DNA from: an uncultured Clostridia bacterium
GTDB lineage: Bacteria > Bacillota > Clostridia > UBA1381
NCBI GenBank assembly: GCA_934486495.1
Contig: CAKSPW010000001.1
Coordinates: 27,052 to 91,051 of the forward strand
Direction: 5' to 3'
Length of the DNA: 64,000 nucleotides
This document shows, piece after piece, positions 35,159 through 42,614 of the stretch. Below the pieces are notes generated by a model. That model saw only the letters and a program-made list of their open reading frames with translations, was not told the origin of the DNA and made no database searches. A program made the position numbers and the translations under genes. Each line of letters opens with the position of its first letter. Position 1 is the stretch's first letter.

Positions 35159-36013
35159 CTACTCGCAAACGGTACTCAAATTCTTGATTTTTTTCGAGTA
35201 ATCGTACAACCCTTCTTCAAAGTTAATTCCGTAAATCGGGTCACGCTTTGAGATTTTAGTTCGATTAATTGCTTCTGCGGTAAAGTCTGCGGATATACGT
35301 GCGGCTTTTTTCAGCGATGCGCCGTTTAAAATTGCACCTGTGAGCGCACTTGAAAAAACATCACCCGAGCCGTGAAACATACCGTCGGTTTTGTCGGTAA
35401 AAATGTAGTCGATATTTCCGTTATCGAACACGGCACAGCCGATATTGTCGTCACCGAACGAAATCCCCGTAAGTATAATTCTTTTCGCACCCGTAAGCGC
35501 AAGCTTATCCAAAATATTTTTAATATATTTTTCGTCATATCCTTCGCTTTTATATTCAATATCCGTTAAAAGCGATGCTTCGGTAAGGTTTGGGGTTATT
35601 ATATCCGCACGTGCGCAAAGTGCGGCAAAACCCTTTGCAAAGCTTTTGTCAAGATTTGAATATATCTCACCGTTGTCACCCATTACCGGGTCGACGATTA
35701 ATATATTATTTTTCGTTTTAAATTTATCGGTAATCGACTGCATAATATCAAGCTGTTTATATGAGCCGAGATACCCGGAAAATATACAGTCAAACTGTTC
35801 GCCGAGCTTTTCCCAATGGTCGGTAATCGGCAGCATATCATCGGTCAGGTCACGAAATGTATACCCCGTAAATCCACCCGTATGCGTTGACAAAACGGCT
35901 GTCGGCATGACAGCAACCTCAACGCCTGCGGCAGATATTATCGGCAGTGCAACCGTAAGTGAGCATCTGCCCAAGCAGGATATATCATGTATTGCAAGAA
36001 CACGTTTTTGCAT
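35159..36013 (-). CDS. pdxK: Pyridoxal/pyridoxamine kinase
   Basis: This ribokinase-family enzyme phosphorylates B6 vitamers to the cofactor form. The 284 residues start MQKRVLAIHDISCLGRCSLT. The family signatures are VAVMPTAVLSTHTGGF near residue 33, VDPVMGDNGEIY, and the catalytic anion-hole motif FHGSGDVFSSAL with GSGD near 233. The ATG follows AAAGAGGTG. It is transcribed alone, divergently from the cobalamin-controlled gene and convergent with the dockerin-like cluster. PdxY and ThiD-like relatives are possible alternatives but the N-terminus fits PdxK/PdxY best. Confidence 0.9.
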   Translation of the reverse strand: MQKRVLAIHDISCLGRCSLTVALPIISAAGVEVAVMPTAVLSTHTGGFTGYTFRDLTDDMLPITDHWEKLGEQFDCIFSGYLGSYKQLDIMQSITDKFKTKNNILIVDPVMGDNGEIYSNLDKSFAKGFAALCARADIITPNLTEASLLTDIEYKSEGYDEKYIKNILDKLALTGAKRIILTGISFGDDNIGCAVFDNGNIDYIFTDKTDGMFHGSGDVFSSALTGAILNGASLKKAARISADFTAEAINRTKISKRDPIYGINFEEGLYDYSKKIKNLSTVCE

Positions 36014-36149
36014 TATTAAACACCTCTTTGAATTCGCCTTTTAAATATTGTACCATACTTTTATATTTATTTCATCATTTTTTTTATTTTTTATATAAAT
36101 TGCTGTATAAAAATTTAAATTGATACCGAAAATCTAATAATAATACACC

Positions 36150-36178
36150 TTGATTATGGAGTAAATATGTGGTACAAT
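36150..36178 (+). promoter_or_regulatory. Promoter of the cobalamin riboswitch transcript
   Basis: TTGATT and TACAAT are separated by 17 bases. They end 34 bases before the P1 stem of the aptamer. Confidence 0.75.
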
Positions 36179-36212
36179 AATATCAAAAGAGAATATTATG
36201 CACAAAGTGTCG

Positions 36213-36410
36213 GCGGTATGCTTTTTAAGGTGCCGTCGGTGAAAAGGGAATCGGGTGCAAATCCCGAACGTTTAACAGTCGCTGTGTGTGCGGCAGTGCG
36301 TTATATCCGTCGGCGTGAGCCGGTCATTGGGAAACCGAGAAGGCAGGGTATGACGACGGGAGCTGTTTGCTTTAAAGCCGTATGAGTCAGAAGACCTGCT
36401 TTGATGCCGC
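36213..36410 (+). ncRNA. Cobalamin (AdoCbl-type) riboswitch aptamer
   Basis: The conserved core is unmistakable: GGTGCC near 36229, AAAAGGGAATCGGGTG, AAATCCCGAACG and ACAGTCGCTGTG, then CATTGGGAAACCGAGAAGGC, GACGACGGGAGC and finally GAGTCAGAAGACCTGC (the B12 box). P1 is formed by GCGGTAT (36213-36219) and ATGCCGC (36404-36410), with one G-U pair. The RNA binds a cobalamin and normally represses downstream B12 uptake or synthesis genes when the vitamin is plentiful. Here it precedes only the gene at 36579. Confidence 0.95.
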
Positions 36411-36504
36411 TTTATATTACGGAATATCGTATGTCGGCGGCAGTTTCGGCGCACCGTGTGTGCTTTGTTTTGTGTGCCGATTTGCATATTTCACGGAAAA
36501 ATCT

Positions 36505-36553
36505 GCTGTGGTTAATGCCCCTTGTTTTAGGTGGCTTTGCGACAGCTTTTTTT
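36505..36553 (+). terminator. Expression-platform terminator of the riboswitch
   Basis: GCTGTG and GACAGC form the base of a hairpin, with inner GCC/GGC pairing, followed by TTTTTTT and then the AAAAGGAG ribosome binding site. Control is therefore probably at the level of transcription termination. Another potential hairpin (CGGCGCAC 36447-36454 with GTGTGCCG 36472-36479) lies between the aptamer and this terminator and may help form the alternative structure. Confidence 0.75.
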
Positions 36554-36578
36554 AATATTAAAAAGGAGTTTGATTTAA

Positions 36579-39500
36579 ATGAAGGCTAAAAAATTACTGT
36601 CATCTGTCATTGCGCTTGCAACGCTGCTATCTCAAATTACAACGTTTGCTGCCGACAACGACACTGTAACTGTATATGCCGCATCGCAGTCTTACGGCGC
36701 ATTTATGACAGCACCTCAACAAATTGAGGTAAGCGCATCCGAAGCGGAAAAATACGGTTATACCGATATGGTATCAAGCGGCGTTTCCGCACTTGATGTA
36801 CTTGTAAAGGAGCATGAACTTATTTTCGGCGGCGACTTTACAGCTGACACAAAGAACGAATATTTAAGCTTAAGCGGTACGTCAGTTACAAAGATTTTCG
36901 GCGTTGAAACGTATTCAAACGGTTTTCTTCTAAACGGCGGATACCCGAATGACGGAACCGAAAGCACATACGGCGGCTACAACGGTACTACCGTATCAAC
37001 GCAAGAGGTTAAAGACGGAGATAAGCTTGACTTCTTCATCTATCAGGACGAGTCCTATTATTCTGATAAATATACATGGCTTGATACAAGCGTATCGGGA
37101 AAAAACGTTGAAATTACCGCCAAGGGCGCAATGGTAATGTACGGCTATACGTGCAAAACTCCCGATGATTTTAAGGCTTCGGCTGCCGCACTTTGCGGTA
37201 CGGGCTTAGCATGGGTTGACGAAAACGGCGGTCTTACACCGATTGACGGCGTTGTAACCGATGATGACGGAAAGGCGCAAATAACACTTCCCGACTATGA
37301 CGTTCATTACATTACAGCGGTGGGAACAGATGATAGCGACAGCCCTGTTATAATGAATTCGATAATCGTCAAAGCAGAGGACGAGCCGGCATCGTCAGAA
37401 CCGATCCCCTCTGAACCAATCCCCTCTGAACCAATTCCGTCAGAGCCGATTCCGTCAGAGCCGATCCCCTCTGAACCGATTCCGTCAGAGCCAATCCCCT
37501 CTGAACCGGTTCCGTCAGAACCTGCCGAAATATCCGCCCTTGACGTATGCCATGCAATTGCGCAAAGATACGCAAAATCGGGTATTGCAAACGACCAAAA
37601 TGCAGCGTGGTTTGCACTTGATATGTCGGCGTACAAAAAGTTCGGCAACACATCGCTTTCAGAAAAGCAGATTACCGAATTTCTCGACAAGCTTATAGCT
37701 AATGCCGAAAAGACAACATATGCATCGGAGCTTGCAAAATCCATAATCGCACTTCGTGCTTTGGGCTTTAATCCGTCCGATGTTACAACGGCGCAGAGAA
37801 ATAAAATAGATATAGCAAAAAAGCTGGGTGATTTAATAGCAAGCGGTGACAGCGGTGCAACAAATATATACACTCTCCCGTACGTTATAATTGCGGCGGA
37901 CGGCTGTGGAATAGATACAACCGACCTTATAAGCCTTGCGATTAAAAACAAGAGCGATTGGCAGAATATGTCGTACGGATCGGATGCGGCTTGCCCTATG
38001 ATTTGCGCACTCGCACCGTACTACGATAAAAACGATGATGTAAAGGCTGTTGTGGACGATTCTCTTCCGCTTATTGCCGAGGCACTTAAGACAAATTCAT
38101 TTTCTAAAAACGCTGCGTCCGTAGGTCTTGCAATTACGGCATTTTCAGCTGTTTTACCGTATTCGGACGAGGTGGAGACAAAATACGTAAAAGATATAAT
38201 GAACTATGTAGCATCTTCACATGACGGTTTTGAGCCGACAAGCAATTCGTTCTCAACCGAACAGGGCTTTCGCGGACTTGTTGCATGGCAGCTTGCAAAG
38301 CAATACGGACTAAGACTTTTCGATTTTTCGGCTAACGAAAACAATCCCGTATCGGCAACGTGGGCGCAGTATTGCCCGGTTACATTTGACGTTATTCCGT
38401 CAGATGCAAATATTACGATAGAAAATCAAACAGCGGTTTTTGCAAACACATTTGACTTACCGTGCGGAGAATACAGCTATACCGCATCAAAAAGCGGATA
38501 TTCCGACAAAAACGGTACAGTTACCGTAACAGAGGAGGACGCACTTTCGCATACTCCCAAGACCGTTAAGCTGTCGCTTGTAAGCAATCCGTCCGGCGGC
38601 GGAAGCAGCAAAGTATCGGTAAATATTCGTGTTATGACTCATGATAAGTGCGATAACAGCTATACATACAAAAATAATTCTTCTTCCTACAAGGCTTTGG
38701 CTAAGGGTACGGTTACTCTTATACCCGGACAAACCGTCTTTGACGCCCTTGACAGGCTTTTAAAGGATAACAACATAAGCTATACCGAAAAAACATACGG
38801 CTATATAAGCAAAATCGGCGACTATGCAGAGTTTGATCACGGCTCAAATTCCGGCTGGATGTTCATGGTTGGAACAAAGGTTTCGGAAAACGGCTGCCGT
38901 GATGTAAAAATCTCAAAAAGCTGTGATGTAACATGGTTCTTCACGGACGACTATACGAGCGAATACGGTTCGGAAAAATGGTCGGGCGGCGGCTCGGGTT
39001 CGGGTGTAAGCGGCAAGTATACCGTTAAATTCGTATCCTCGGGAACGGTTTCAGGTAAGGTTTCGGTAAGCAAGGGCACATCCGTCAGCGAGCCGAAAGA
39101 GCCTGTAAAGAACGGATACACATTCGGCGGTTGGTATCTTGACGAAGAGTTCGAGAAAAAGTACGATTTCTCCGAAAGGGTAACCTCTGATATTACTCTT
39201 TACGCTAAATGGATTTCAAACGACAGCACCGATGAGGTACAATACGCATATGACAACAAATATATAATCGGTACGGAAAACGGTTTTGAGCCGAATTTGG
39301 CAATGACAAGAGCTATGGTTTGTCAAATTCTTTACAGAGTTGAGGGTATGCCCGAGGTATCGGGAACAGTGTTTGACGATGTTCAAAGCGGCGCATGGTA
39401 TGAGAGCGCTGTTGCATGGGCAAACCAAAACAAAATAGTAAACGGAACAAGCGACAAAACCTTTGCTCCCGATGCGTCTGTTACTCTCGAACAGCTTGCG

Positions 39501-39695
39501 GCAATGCTTTACAGATACGCAGGGTTTAAAGGACACGTGTTTGAAAGCGGCAATACGTCACTTGAAAATATAGCTCCGTATGCAAGAGAGGCTGTTTCCG
39601 CTTTGTATTCGCTCGGAATCATAAGCGGCAACAAAGAAGTTTCAAGACTCGAAGGCGTAACTTCAATTGTAAAAACGGTTAAGATGATTAAATAA
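36579..39695 (+). CDS. Cobalamin-riboswitch-controlled SLH surface protein with transcobalamin-like domain
   Basis: The 1038-residue exported protein starts MKAKKLLSSVIALATLLSQI (signal peptide to about 25). Order of parts: a 240-residue beta-rich region; a seven-fold SEPIP repeat plus SEPVP at about 273-315; an alpha-helical region at about 318-585 (YAKSGIANDQNAAWFALDMS, ASELAKSIIALRALGFNPSD, ATNIYTLPYVIIAADGCGID) like the helical barrel of prenyltransferase/transcobalamin folds; a PEGA-like stretch (VTFDVIPSDANITIENQTAV); a DUF4430 region at about 675-795 (TVFDALDRLLKDNNISYTEK, GSNSGWMFMVGTKV), the family related to the transcobalamin/intrinsic factor beta-domain; an InlB/Flg_new-type repeat (NGYTFGGWYLDEEFEKKYDF, LYAKW); and SLH domains to the end. 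The riboswitch context supports B12 binding at the cell surface. Binding itself is inferred. Confidence 0.85.
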   Translation: MKAKKLLSSVIALATLLSQITTFAADNDTVTVYAASQSYGAFMTAPQQIEVSASEAEKYGYTDMVSSGVSALDVLVKEHELIFGGDFTADTKNEYLSLSGTSVTKIFGVETYSNGFLLNGGYPNDGTESTYGGYNGTTVSTQEVKDGDKLDFFIYQDESYYSDKYTWLDTSVSGKNVEITAKGAMVMYGYTCKTPDDFKASAAALCGTGLAWVDENGGLTPIDGVVTDDDGKAQITLPDYDVHYITAVGTDDSDSPVIMNSIIVKAEDEPASSEPIPSEPIPSEPIPSEPIPSEPIPSEPIPSEPIPSEPVPSEPAEISALDVCHAIAQRYAKSGIANDQNAAWFALDMSAYKKFGNTSLSEKQITEFLDKLIANAEKTTYASELAKSIIALRALGFNPSDVTTAQRNKIDIAKKLGDLIASGDSGATNIYTLPYVIIAADGCGIDTTDLISLAIKNKSDWQNMSYGSDAACPMICALAPYYDKNDDVKAVVDDSLPLIAEALKTNSFSKNAASVGLAITAFSAVLPYSDEVETKYVKDIMNYVASSHDGFEPTSNSFSTEQGFRGLVAWQLAKQYGLRLFDFSANENNPVSATWAQYCPVTFDVIPSDANITIENQTAVFANTFDLPCGEYSYTASKSGYSDKNGTVTVTEEDALSHTPKTVKLSLVSNPSGGGSSKVSVNIRVMTHDKCDNSYTYKNNSSSYKALAKGTVTLIPGQTVFDALDRLLKDNNISYTEKTYGYISKIGDYAEFDHGSNSGWMFMVGTKVSENGCRDVKISKSCDVTWFFTDDYTSEYGSEKWSGGGSGSGVSGKYTVKFVSSGTVSGKVSVSKGTSVSEPKEPVKNGYTFGGWYLDEEFEKKYDFSERVTSDITLYAKWISNDSTDEVQYAYDNKYIIGTENGFEPNLAMTRAMVCQILYRVEGMPEVSGTVFDDVQSGAWYESAVAWANQNKIVNGTSDKTFAPDASVTLEQLAAMLYRYAGFKGHVFESGNTSLENIAPYAREAVSALYSLGIISGNKEVSRLEGVTSIVKTVKMIK

Positions 39696-39730
39696 AAAAC
39701 GGGGAATTAGCCTGATTTGCGGTTTCCCCG
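39694..39730 (-). terminator. Terminator of the minus-strand membrane gene pair
   Basis: CGGGGAA and TTCCCCG pair over seven bases. On the minus strand the hairpin is followed by TTTTTT, so it fits the 39756 gene. It also lies directly after the SLH gene stop on the plus strand. Confidence 0.6.
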
Positions 39731-39740
39731 AAATGAGAGA

Positions 39741-39778
39741 GGGCAGTTCAAAAAGTCAATTGACTTTTTGAACTGCCC
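39741..39778. terminator. Perfect 38-base palindrome (GTCAATTGAC family, copy B)
   Basis: Arms beginning GGGCAGTTCAAAAAGTCAAT are perfectly self-complementary around AATT. It lies between convergent genes and its minus-strand side overlaps the last codons of the 39756 gene. The core matches copies at 4765, 42403 and 56996, but the outer stem is different and still pairs. Confidence 0.75.
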
Positions 39779-39974
39779 CTTTTAATTTTGCGGTTTCGTT
39801 TTTAATATTATTGATTTCATTTCTTATTGATACAAGTTTTCCCGAATATATTGCGGTTTCGCTTTTAATCATTCTCGTTCTGTCGCTGATTACCAAAAGC
39901 GTAATAAGCTGAAAGACAAGCAATGCGGACAAAGCCACGCACACGGATATTTTTAAAATATGTTTATTTTTCAT
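39756..39974 (-). CDS. Small single-pass membrane protein with coiled coil
   Basis: The 72-residue product starts MKNKHILKISVCVALSALLV after GGAGA; the frame is open further upstream but into the neighbouring gene. One membrane helix spans about 8-28. The rest (RTRMIKSETAIYSGKLVSIR, NEINNIKNETAKLKGAV) is a charged heptad-like stretch that could form a coiled coil, as in FtsL/DivIC-like proteins, although nothing else supports that. The last codons lie in palindrome B. It follows the discoidin-like membrane gene by ten bases on the same strand. Function unknown. Confidence 0.6.
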   Translation of the reverse strand: MKNKHILKISVCVALSALLVFQLITLLVISDRTRMIKSETAIYSGKLVSIRNEINNIKNETAKLKGAVQKVN

Positions 39975-39984
39975 GATTTTTCTC

Positions 39985-40650
39985 CTAATACGGCTCAATT
40001 TCGCTTATGCTCAGCTCGTTGTACTTTGTACCATCATAACACGAAAGAACCGTTATTTTTATTGTGTCATCATTCACGCTGCGTGGAAATTTTACATTTT
40101 GAAGCTTTCCGAAGCCCGCATCATTGAGAGTAAATTCAAAATCCTCATCGCCGCACGTCACCTTTATATCTTTTGCTCTCATATTTTCGGAATACAGCTT
40201 TTCTGATTTAAAATATCCGTTTTGAATATAAAAACCGTTTATTTTTTGTTTCTTATCGGCTTTTAGGCATATCCACGGATTGCCCGATTTTTCGGGATCC
40301 GGAGTCCATGCCGTTTCGCCTTTTCCGTCAATAACATTTTTTGCGTCATATGTTATGGAGTTATACGCCTCGCGGGTACTTGATGCCGATATGCTTTTAA
40401 ATGCCGAATTTGACTTCGCCTGCTCGGTCGGTGCGTTTGTTGACGATTTTGTTGCCTCGGGTGACGGTGACGGCTGCATAGTATGAATAACCGGAGCCTG
40501 GGTTGACGGTATTGAAAGAGTTTTTTCATTACCCGTAAACCGCATAACAATTATCGCGGCGGACGCACATATGACTACAACCGCAACAAGTATTGCAAAC
40601 AAAATTACAAGACTGTTGTCCTTTTTCTTTTTGCTTTGATGATTATACAT
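39985..40650 (-). CDS. Membrane-anchored discoidin-like (F5/8 type C) protein
   Basis: The 221-residue product has a cytoplasmic basic start (MYNHQSKKKKDNS), a membrane helix at about 13-38 and a low-complexity linker rich in P, S, T and A (QAPVIHTMQPSPSPEATKSS). A C-terminal domain of about 140 residues follows. That domain has SSTREAYNSITYDAKNVIDG, ETAWTPDPEKSGNPWICLKA and KKQKINGFYIQNGYFKSEKL, the signature order of discoidin-type carbohydrate-binding folds seen in NADase-type glycan-binding domains. It is probably displayed outside the cell. It forms a two-gene unit with the small coiled-coil protein. Confidence 0.7.
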   Translation of the reverse strand: MYNHQSKKKKDNSLVILFAILVAVVVICASAAIIVMRFTGNEKTLSIPSTQAPVIHTMQPSPSPEATKSSTNAPTEQAKSNSAFKSISASSTREAYNSITYDAKNVIDGKGETAWTPDPEKSGNPWICLKADKKQKINGFYIQNGYFKSEKLYSENMRAKDIKVTCGDEDFEFTLNDAGFGKLQNVKFPRSVNDDTIKITVLSCYDGTKYNELSISEIEPY

Positions 40651-40763
40651 TTTACTAACCTCGAGCTTTTGTATTTTATAATCACATTATAACAAAAAAA
40701 TACGCTGTTGTCAATGTTTTAGCCGTATTTGTACATAAATCATAAAAATATAATCAATAACAC

Positions 40764-40793
40764 TTGACAAACGTGACTTCATTATGTTACAAT
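40764..40793 (+). promoter_or_regulatory. Promoter of the DUF1292 gene
   Basis: TTGACA, an 18-base spacer and TACAAT end 39 bases before the start codon. Confidence 0.8.
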
Positions 40794-40832
40794 AGATTTG
40801 CAAAAGCAATTACAGGAAAGGAATTATTTATA

Positions 40833-41123
40833 ATGGAAGATAACAACATAATTGTATTGGAAGATGAAAACGGCAATATGGTTGATTTTGCCGTAATCGA
40901 TGTATATGAGCTTGACGGCGTAACGTATTTCGCTCTTATCGAGGCTGAAGAAATTGATACAGCCGAAGAGGTTCTTATTATGAGAGTTGAGGGCGAGGGT
41001 GACGATGCAGAACTCGTATCTATCGAGAGTGAGGCAGAGCTTGAGGCAGCATTTAACGAGTTTGTTAAGCGTGACAGCGAGTGCGGCGATGATTGCGATT
41101 GCTGCAATCACGACCACGAATAA
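40833..41123 (+). CDS. DUF1292 family acidic protein
   Basis: The 96-residue product begins MEDNNIIVLEDENGNMVDFA after GGAAAGGA; an open frame extends upstream through the promoter and is not used. The DUF1292 pattern is a short acidic beta-rich protein with YELDGVTYFALIEAEE and VLIMRVEGEGDD. The C-terminus ends with a Cys/His-rich tail (CGDDCDCCNHDHE) able to hold a metal. In other Bacillota DUF1292 genes sit near the Holliday-junction resolvase ruvX/yrrK; here the gene is isolated. Function is unknown. Confidence 0.8.
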   Translation: MEDNNIIVLEDENGNMVDFAVIDVYELDGVTYFALIEAEEIDTAEEVLIMRVEGEGDDAELVSIESEAELEAAFNEFVKRDSECGDDCDCCNHDHE

Positions 41124-41170
41124 TCCGGCCGTTTGATATCGGACGCGCGGATAACGCAGAAAAGAAGCAG

Positions 41171-41203
41171 AGCACATCATTTATAGCGGTGGTGTGCTTT
41201 TTT
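41171..41203 (+). terminator. Terminator of the DUF1292 gene
   Basis: AGCACATCA and TGGTGTGCT pair over nine bases (one G-U) and TTTTT follows. Confidence 0.8.
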
Positions 41204-41246
41204 CGGGGATATCGGATAAAAAATACCGACAAATTTAAAATTATGC

Positions 41247-41275
41247 TTGCAATACGCCGACAAGTATGTTATACT
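41247..41275 (+). promoter_or_regulatory. Promoter of the DUF1861 gene
   Basis: TTGCAA, a 17-base spacer and TATACT lie about 120 bases before the start codon. The leader contains no structure I recognise. Confidence 0.55.
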
Positions 41276-41393
41276 GTATGTAATCGGCAATTTGACAGTG
41301 AATTGCCGCTGCCACGGCGCATACCGAGGCTTTACGTTTTAAAACGGTTTCGGGTGAGCGTATCAGCATGAAATTATGAAGGAGATACATAAG

Positions 41394-42335
41394 ATGGATT
41401 TGAAAGCTAAAAAAGAAAAATTTGAAGCGGAAAAGAAAATATATGAAAGCGCAAAACTTAGCTTTTCGGGTGTTGAAGGATTTGACGTTTACAACGCTTC
41501 AATACCGTTTTTTATGAACGGAAAACAGTATATTTTCGGCAGAGTCGAAAAAAGAGACGAGTGGGCAAGAAGCTGGGTTCGTTTATTTGAAAATGACGGA
41601 AAAGACAAATGGAAGCTTGTTCCGGGAAGTATGATATATCAATTGGAAGACCCGTATATCGCATTTATTGACAATCAGCTTGTTATGGGCGGTACACACG
41701 TTCGTTACAGCGGCGGTAAGGTTGAAACATATTACGGATATTTTTACAGAGGTACGGATATTAACGATATGTACTACTTTACAACAGGCCCGGACTGTAT
41801 GAAGGATATACGTCTGGTTCAGCTTAGCGGCGGTCGTATAGGTGTTTTCTCACGTCCGAGAGGTGCCGACGTTTTGGAAAAGTACGGCAGAGAATCCGTA
41901 ATCGGCTTTGCTGTTGCAAACAGCCTTGATGATATTAACTCGGATTTGGTTGAAAACGCAAAGGTTATTGACGGACTTATCGGCGACGGCGAGTGGGGAG
42001 GATGCAACCAATGTTATCCGTTAAAGAGCGGCCGTATAGGTGTAATCGGTCATCAGTGCTTTGACGATAACGGAATATCGGTATACATGAACACAGCATT
42101 TATTTTTGATCCCGAAAGCTTTGAAGTGTCAAACTTTAAAATTATAGGTACGCGCGGCTGTTATCCCGACGGTCCGGCGAAAAAGCCAAATCTTATCGAC
42201 TGTGCTTTTTCATCGGGTATTGTGCTTAGAGAGGACGGACTCGTTGACTTGTACAGCGGTATAGGCGATACCGAAGTCGGCAGAATTACAATAGATAATC
42301 CGTTTGACGGTGATGAGATAATTTCGATGCATTAA
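41394..42335 (+). CDS. DUF1861 family protein, beta-propeller related to GH130
   Basis: The 313-residue product starts MDLKAKKEKFEAEKKIYESA after AAGGAG. Repeated segments of the form GRIGVFSRPRG, LKSGRIGVIGHQCFDDNG, VLREDGLVDLYSGIGDTEVG and QLEDPYIAFIDNQLVMGGTH suggest a five-bladed propeller as in GH130 glycoside phosphorylases, to which the DUF1861 family is related. Conserved aspartates and glutamates are visible (EDPYIAF; GDGEWGG) but I cannot fix the catalytic residue. It probably acts on a mannose- or GlcNAc-containing oligosaccharide inside the cell, since there is no signal peptide. It is a single-gene unit. Confidence 0.72.
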   Translation: MDLKAKKEKFEAEKKIYESAKLSFSGVEGFDVYNASIPFFMNGKQYIFGRVEKRDEWARSWVRLFENDGKDKWKLVPGSMIYQLEDPYIAFIDNQLVMGGTHVRYSGGKVETYYGYFYRGTDINDMYYFTTGPDCMKDIRLVQLSGGRIGVFSRPRGADVLEKYGRESVIGFAVANSLDDINSDLVENAKVIDGLIGDGEWGGCNQCYPLKSGRIGVIGHQCFDDNGISVYMNTAFIFDPESFEVSNFKIIGTRGCYPDGPAKKPNLIDCAFSSGIVLREDGLVDLYSGIGDTEVGRITIDNPFDGDEIISMH

Positions 42336-42402
42336 TGGGGTTTAATACCGTATGCTGCAATTGATTCGGAAAATTTAATATTGTTTACTTAAACCGAAAA
42401 AT

Positions 42403-42443
42403 AAGGCTGTTTAAAAAAGTCAATTGACTTCTTAAACAGCCTT
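42403..42443. terminator. Palindromic hairpin (GTCAATTGAC family, copy C)
   Basis: AAGGCTGTTTAA and TTAAACAGCCTT form the outer stem and AAGTCAATTGACTT is the core, with a single mismatch between them. It lies after the DUF1861 stop and, on the other strand, beyond glyA. Confidence 0.65.
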
Positions 42444-42594
42444 AGTTCTTTCAAGGGGATAGCAAGAAAAGAAAGAATTTTATGAAAAATCAAGTTTTTT
42501 TGATTTTTCCGCATAATCTAAGCCGTACATTTGTAATACCTGCGATATGTGCTTTTTGTTTCTTTTCCTGCGCTGCAGAGTTTTTAACATCCCC
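42403..42594. repeat. Dispersed repeat, copy C
   Basis: This 192-base copy lies, inverted relative to copy A (4514-4800), between the convergent genes for the DUF1861 protein and glyA. Conserved blocks include AGCAAGAAAAGAAAGAATTTTATGA, here split as AGCAAGAAAAGAAAGAAT and the following TTTATGA, then TGATTTTTCCGC and TGTAATACCTGCGATATGTG. After removal of the 97-base insertion, copy A would be 190 bases long. In this copy the reverse strand holds a short open frame reading KNSAAQEKKQKAHIAGITNV that is frameshifted in copy A. Confidence 0.8.
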
Positions 42595-42614
42595 AATTTA
42601 TTTAATTTGTGAAA

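Noticed and set aside
36401..36589. 62-codon frame after the cobalamin aptamer
   Set aside because: It runs through the expression platform and terminator and overlaps the ribosome binding site of the real gene. It lacks a translation signal of its own.
37381..37530. Short regular repeat that could suggest a CRISPR array or a minus-strand Gly-rich protein
   Set aside because: The unit is 15 bases without spacers and encodes SEPIP in frame within a long exported protein. The minus-strand frame (GSDGIGS) is its shadow.
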